This document shows, piece by piece, positions 6,274 through 7,885 of a DNA stretch of 7,885 bases. Each line of letters opens with the position of its first letter. Positions within the stretch are counted from its first letter, which is position 1. The notes beneath the pieces are model-generated. The model was not told the DNA's origin and did not search any database. It saw only the letters and a program-made list of their open reading frames with translations. The position numbers and the translations under genes were made by a program. Origin of the DNA: JBJEFI01 sp051873875 (GTDB lineage: Bacteria > Bacillota > Bacilli > Bacillales > Bacillaceae_G); NCBI GenBank assembly GCA_051873875.1, contig JBJEFI010000102.1, positions 1 to 7,885 on the forward strand, read 5' to 3'.

Positions 6274-6303
6274 TACTACTAAATGCGCTAGCAATTAGTA
6301 GTA
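6274..6303 (+). terminator. Hairpin just downstream of inhA (attenuating or mRNA-stabilising)
   Basis: TACTACTAA (6274-6282) pairs with TTAGTAGTA (6295-6303), and TGC/GCA pairs inside the loop, 21 bases after the stop codon. No U-run follows, so it is not a typical intrinsic terminator; protection of the mRNA 3' end is an equally good reading. Confidence 0.45.
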
Positions 6304-6333
6304 GTCCTCCGAATAAAATTTCACACTAGCACA

Positions 6334-6405
6334 TAAAAGTCATGGTTTTAGACTTTTAAGGGATGAGAAGAAATTTCTCGAGGGGGACAGTCGAAGGTTA
6401 GACAT
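6334..6405 (+). other. Structured 3' untranslated region of inhA
   Basis: Three short hairpins follow one another: TAAAAGTC/GACTTTTA (6334-6341 with 6351-6358), GAGAA/TTCTC (6365-6369 with 6375-6379) and TCGA/TCGA about 6391-6405. Between 6254 and 6492 I see no gene or credible reading frame. The unusually purine-rich stretch CGAGGGGGACAG lies between the second and third hairpins. It could be a long 3' UTR or a small RNA ending at the terminator at 6520; nothing in it matches a riboswitch class I recognise. Confidence 0.3.
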
Positions 6406-6492
6406 CGAAAAATTGTTAGTATATAACTAAAGAAAGATACTTTCAATATTAAATAACTTTCTATATTCAAACTTACAATCTCCTATTCTTTT

Positions 6493-6520
6493 AAAGGCTG
6501 ATATTTTTATCAGCCTTTTT
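6493..6520 (+). terminator. Strong Rho-independent terminator ending the inhA transcript
   Basis: AAAGGCTGAT (6493-6502) pairs with ATCAGCCTTT (6509-6518), with loop ATTTTT and a run of five T in total. It sits between inhA and the convergent gene at 6528. In the minus direction the stem is followed only by a short T run, so it works best for inhA. The stem core is the same as in the terminator at 1026. Confidence 0.9.
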
Positions 6521-6527
6521 ATATTTC

Positions 6528-7004
6528 TTACATTTGATGAATGCTATTTTTCACAGCATTATCTTTTTTAATACTTAACCAAAAAATAATACTTGGTAAA
6601 AATGCCACTAAAACAATCCACACTTCATGCTCAGAAGAAGAAGGCATAATCTGCATTAAACTCCAAAATGGAGTGTTGTAGAATAGATAAAGAAACCAAT
6701 CCCAATGTCCATCTGAAAAGAAATAACAATAGATCCAAATAAATAATCCAATAACGGAAACAACAGAGACGGATAACATATCTTTCATTTTAGTTGGTTG
6801 AGAGACAAGCAAAAATTTACCTAAAAAATAGTAGCAACTAATCGCTAATACTGTAATAAGTAACGGTATTCCATACGTAATAAAATCATTTGTCCACCCA
6901 AAAACATGAATCGTCAAAGTAGAAGTTTGATCTAATATAAACCAAAAAATAATACCTAGAACCCCATGAATCAATAACGCTACACTATTATTTCTTATCA
7001 TCAT
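6528..7004 (-). CDS. Uncharacterised four-helix membrane protein
   Basis: A 158-residue hydrophobic protein with four likely transmembrane segments near residues 8-25, 41-65, 76-95 and 126-144. The third and fourth segments are joined by an aromatic-rich loop (SDGHWDWFLYLFYNTPFW) likely at the membrane surface, and the C terminus is charged. I do not recognise a family or a catalytic motif. A strong AAAGGAGG site precedes two adjacent ATG codons; the second, at 7001, has the better spacing (7 bases against 4), so the protein may start one residue later. It appears monocistronic: an intrinsic terminator at 7140-7170 separates it from the upstream operon, and it has its own promoter at 7067-7094 overlapped by an inverted repeat, suggesting repressor control. 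It converges on inhA with no evident functional link. Confidence 0.75.
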   Translation of the reverse strand: MMIRNNSVALLIHGVLGIIFWFILDQTSTLTIHVFGWTNDFITYGIPLLITVLAISCYYFLGKFLLVSQPTKMKDMLSVSVVSVIGLFIWIYCYFFSDGHWDWFLYLFYNTPFWSLMQIMPSSSEHEVWIVLVAFLPSIIFWLSIKKDNAVKNSIHQM

Positions 7005-7059
7005 TGTTCCTCCTTTGCTATTTTAACACTCATTATCCATTTTTTACTTTTTTCTTATT

Positions 7060-7077
7060 AAGTGTAATTATACACTT
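7060..7077. promoter_or_regulatory. Operator-like inverted repeat covering the -10 element of the membrane-protein promoter
   Basis: AAGTGTA (7060-7066) and TACACTT (7071-7077) form a perfect seven-base inverted repeat with centre ATTA. On the minus strand a consensus TATAAT (7072-7067) lies in its middle, with a weak -35 TTGTAT (7094-7089) 16 bases away. A repressor bound here would block the promoter. The AGTGTA...TACACT form resembles operators of some GntR/YtrA-type repressors, though the spacing differs, so the regulator is not identified. Confidence 0.5.
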
Positions 7078-7091
7078 TAACGCACTTTATA

Positions 7092-7106
7092 CAACATATA
7101 TTGTTG
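7092..7106. promoter_or_regulatory. Second inverted repeat over the -35 region
   Basis: CAACA-TATAT-TGTTG has perfect five-base arms and overlaps the weak -35 of the same minus-strand promoter. It may be a second regulator site; it is short and AT-rich, so confidence is low. Confidence 0.3.
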
Positions 7107-7139
7107 AAATTTTCTAATAAAAAATCGACAAATCCAACT

Positions 7140-7170
7140 AAAAAAAGATTGCCTTTCAATTAGGCAATCT
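7140..7170 (-). terminator. Rho-independent terminator of the GNAT/hypothetical operon
   Basis: On the minus strand AGATTGCC (7170-7163) pairs with GGCAATCT (7153-7146) around a nine-base loop and is followed by a T-run (the A-run at 7141-7146). It lies a few bases after the stop codon at 7175. Confidence 0.9.
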
Positions 7171-7174
7171 CTCC

Positions 7175-7549
7175 TTAATAATAAAACACACTATACTTGT
7201 CACGAATTAATTGCTGTACACGTTCATTTTCAGCAAAGAAGTTATTTTCTTTTGCAATCGCAAAATATTCTCTTACAATGGAATCCATCTGCTTCTCTTC
7301 GATTTCTTCTTCTTTAAAGACAACCCATTCTGGGAAACGACCGAATACCATCTTGGCAACCATTCGTCCCTTTTCACGAATAATTAAAATGCGCAATCCT
7401 GGTGATGGATATAAGTAAAAACCGAAGTTCTCATTAAAGGAAAAAGTATACATCACCTTATTTCCTACTTTATACTTTGTTTTTTTCTTTGTTTCATGTA
7501 ACTCTTCAATTGTGGATAGTACGGATAATCGTACATCTGCTTTTTCCAT
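7175..7549 (-). CDS. Conserved-looking hypothetical protein of 124 residues
   Basis: A soluble, charged protein with no signal peptide or membrane segment. Residues 20-35 are lysine-rich (KKKTKYKVGNKV). Residues 32-70 alternate polar and hydrophobic residues like a beta-sheet (VMYTFSFNENFGFYLYPSPGLRILII split by turns). Residues 78-118 are probably helical and highly charged (KEEEIEEKQMDSIVREYFAIAK...). It ends in aromatic residues, VFYY. I do not recognise the family. The start at 7549 has AGGAGG nine bases upstream; a nearer out-of-frame ATG at 7554 is ignored. The ribosome binding site lies almost directly after the stop of the GNAT gene (18-base gap), so both are one operon, ended by the terminator at 7140-7170. 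Confidence 0.8.
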   Translation of the reverse strand: MEKADVRLSVLSTIEELHETKKKTKYKVGNKVMYTFSFNENFGFYLYPSPGLRILIIREKGRMVAKMVFGRFPEWVVFKEEEIEEKQMDSIVREYFAIAKENNFFAENERVQQLIRDKYSVFYY

Positions 7550-7567
7550 TTCATTAAACCTCCTGCA

Positions 7568-7885
7568 TTACCTTTCATACACATATGCTAATTGAATTAA
7601 TGGCACTTCTTTTCCTCGATATAGCTCTGTTGTCATAACTCCCGTTTGTTTAAAGCCTACTTTTTCAAAAAAGGCAATCGAAATAGGATTATGCCTATAC
7701 ACTTCAACAATAATTTCTTTGATGTTCATCATAGGAAGATATTGGCTTTTAAACAATGCCATTGCCGCTCTTCCAATTCCTTGATGACGAAGGGAATCTT
7801 CTCCAATCAGCATTCCCATATACGCCTTTCCATTTTCATCAGCTGGAACAAGAATCTCCATTCTACCAACTGTTTTTCCATTATG
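7568..7885 (-). CDS. GNAT family N-acetyltransferase, C-terminal part (runs off the window)
   Basis: The 105 visible residues form the acetyl-CoA-binding half of a GNAT enzyme, which transfers an acetyl group to an amine of a small molecule or protein. The acetyl-CoA pyrophosphate loop is seen as RHQGIGRAAM after the beta-strand AYMGMLIGED, and the later motif FFEKVGFKQTG is typical of motif B, preceded by VEVYRHNPISIAFF (a common GNAT Asn-x-x-Ala/Ser context). The frame stays open to the window edge (HNGKTVGR precedes the first visible Met at 7861), and GNAT proteins usually have another 50-70 residues before this point, so the real start lies outside. The substrate cannot be deduced. It is the first visible gene of an operon with the hypothetical gene at 7175-7549. 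Confidence 0.88.
   Translation of the reverse strand, partial: HNGKTVGRMEILVPADENGKAYMGMLIGEDSLRHQGIGRAAMALFKSQYLPMMNIKEIIVEVYRHNPISIAFFEKVGFKQTGVMTTELYRGKEVPLIQLAYVYER

Noticed and set aside
1026..6520. Shared AAAGGCTGAT stem in the terminators at 1026 and 6493 as a dispersed repeat
   Set aside because: This stem sequence is common in Bacillus-type terminators, the loops and flanks differ, and no longer repeat surrounds them.
7197..7418. 73-codon plus-strand frame opposite the 124-residue gene
   Set aside because: It is antisense to an operon gene with a strong ribosome binding site and terminator; low-complexity serine-rich product.

Overview
The window looks like chromosome from a low-GC Gram-positive spore-former of the Bacillaceae or a close relative such as Lysinibacillus. 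The reasons are its AT-rich composition, strong AGGAGG-type ribosome binding sites, compact U-tailed terminators, a preQ1-I riboswitch and an InhA-type secreted metalloprotease. The genus is inference; no rRNA or other marker gene is present.

Left part (1-1062): two divergent genes. On the minus strand is the start of a radical-SAM-like protein with three N-terminal cysteines, cut by the window edge. On the plus strand is a YhhQ/COG1738 queuosine-precursor transporter, whose leader carries a translational preQ1-I riboswitch that runs into the Shine-Dalgarno sequence. The pair suggests a queuosine/queuine salvage locus.

Middle part (1081-3574, minus strand): three genes in one direction. They are a broken ankyrin-repeat gene, a small polytopic membrane-protein gene, and a CPBP (CAAX-like) intramembrane protease gene. 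The membrane-protein gene is interrupted by a 709-nt group II intron that encodes no protein. I read the intron from its GUGCG 5' end, a textbook domain V, a domain VI with a candidate branch-point A, and EBS1/EBS2 sequences that pair with the 5' exon. Joining the exons at the predicted sites restores one 158-codon reading frame; unspliced RNA stops 11 codons past the end of exon 1. This is the most notable feature of the window.

Right part (3600-6520, plus strand): a large secreted M6 zinc metalloprotease (immune inhibitor A family) with signal peptide, propeptide, HEFGH zinc site and a C-terminal Immune_inhib_A domain. It has a good sigma-A-type promoter and a structured 3' region ending in a strong terminator.

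Right edge (6528-7885, minus strand): a four-helix membrane protein whose promoter is overlapped by an operator-like inverted repeat; then, as a separate two-gene operon, a conserved-looking hypothetical protein downstream of a GNAT acetyltransferase that is cut by the window edge. No CRISPR array, tRNA, rRNA or insertion sequence was seen.
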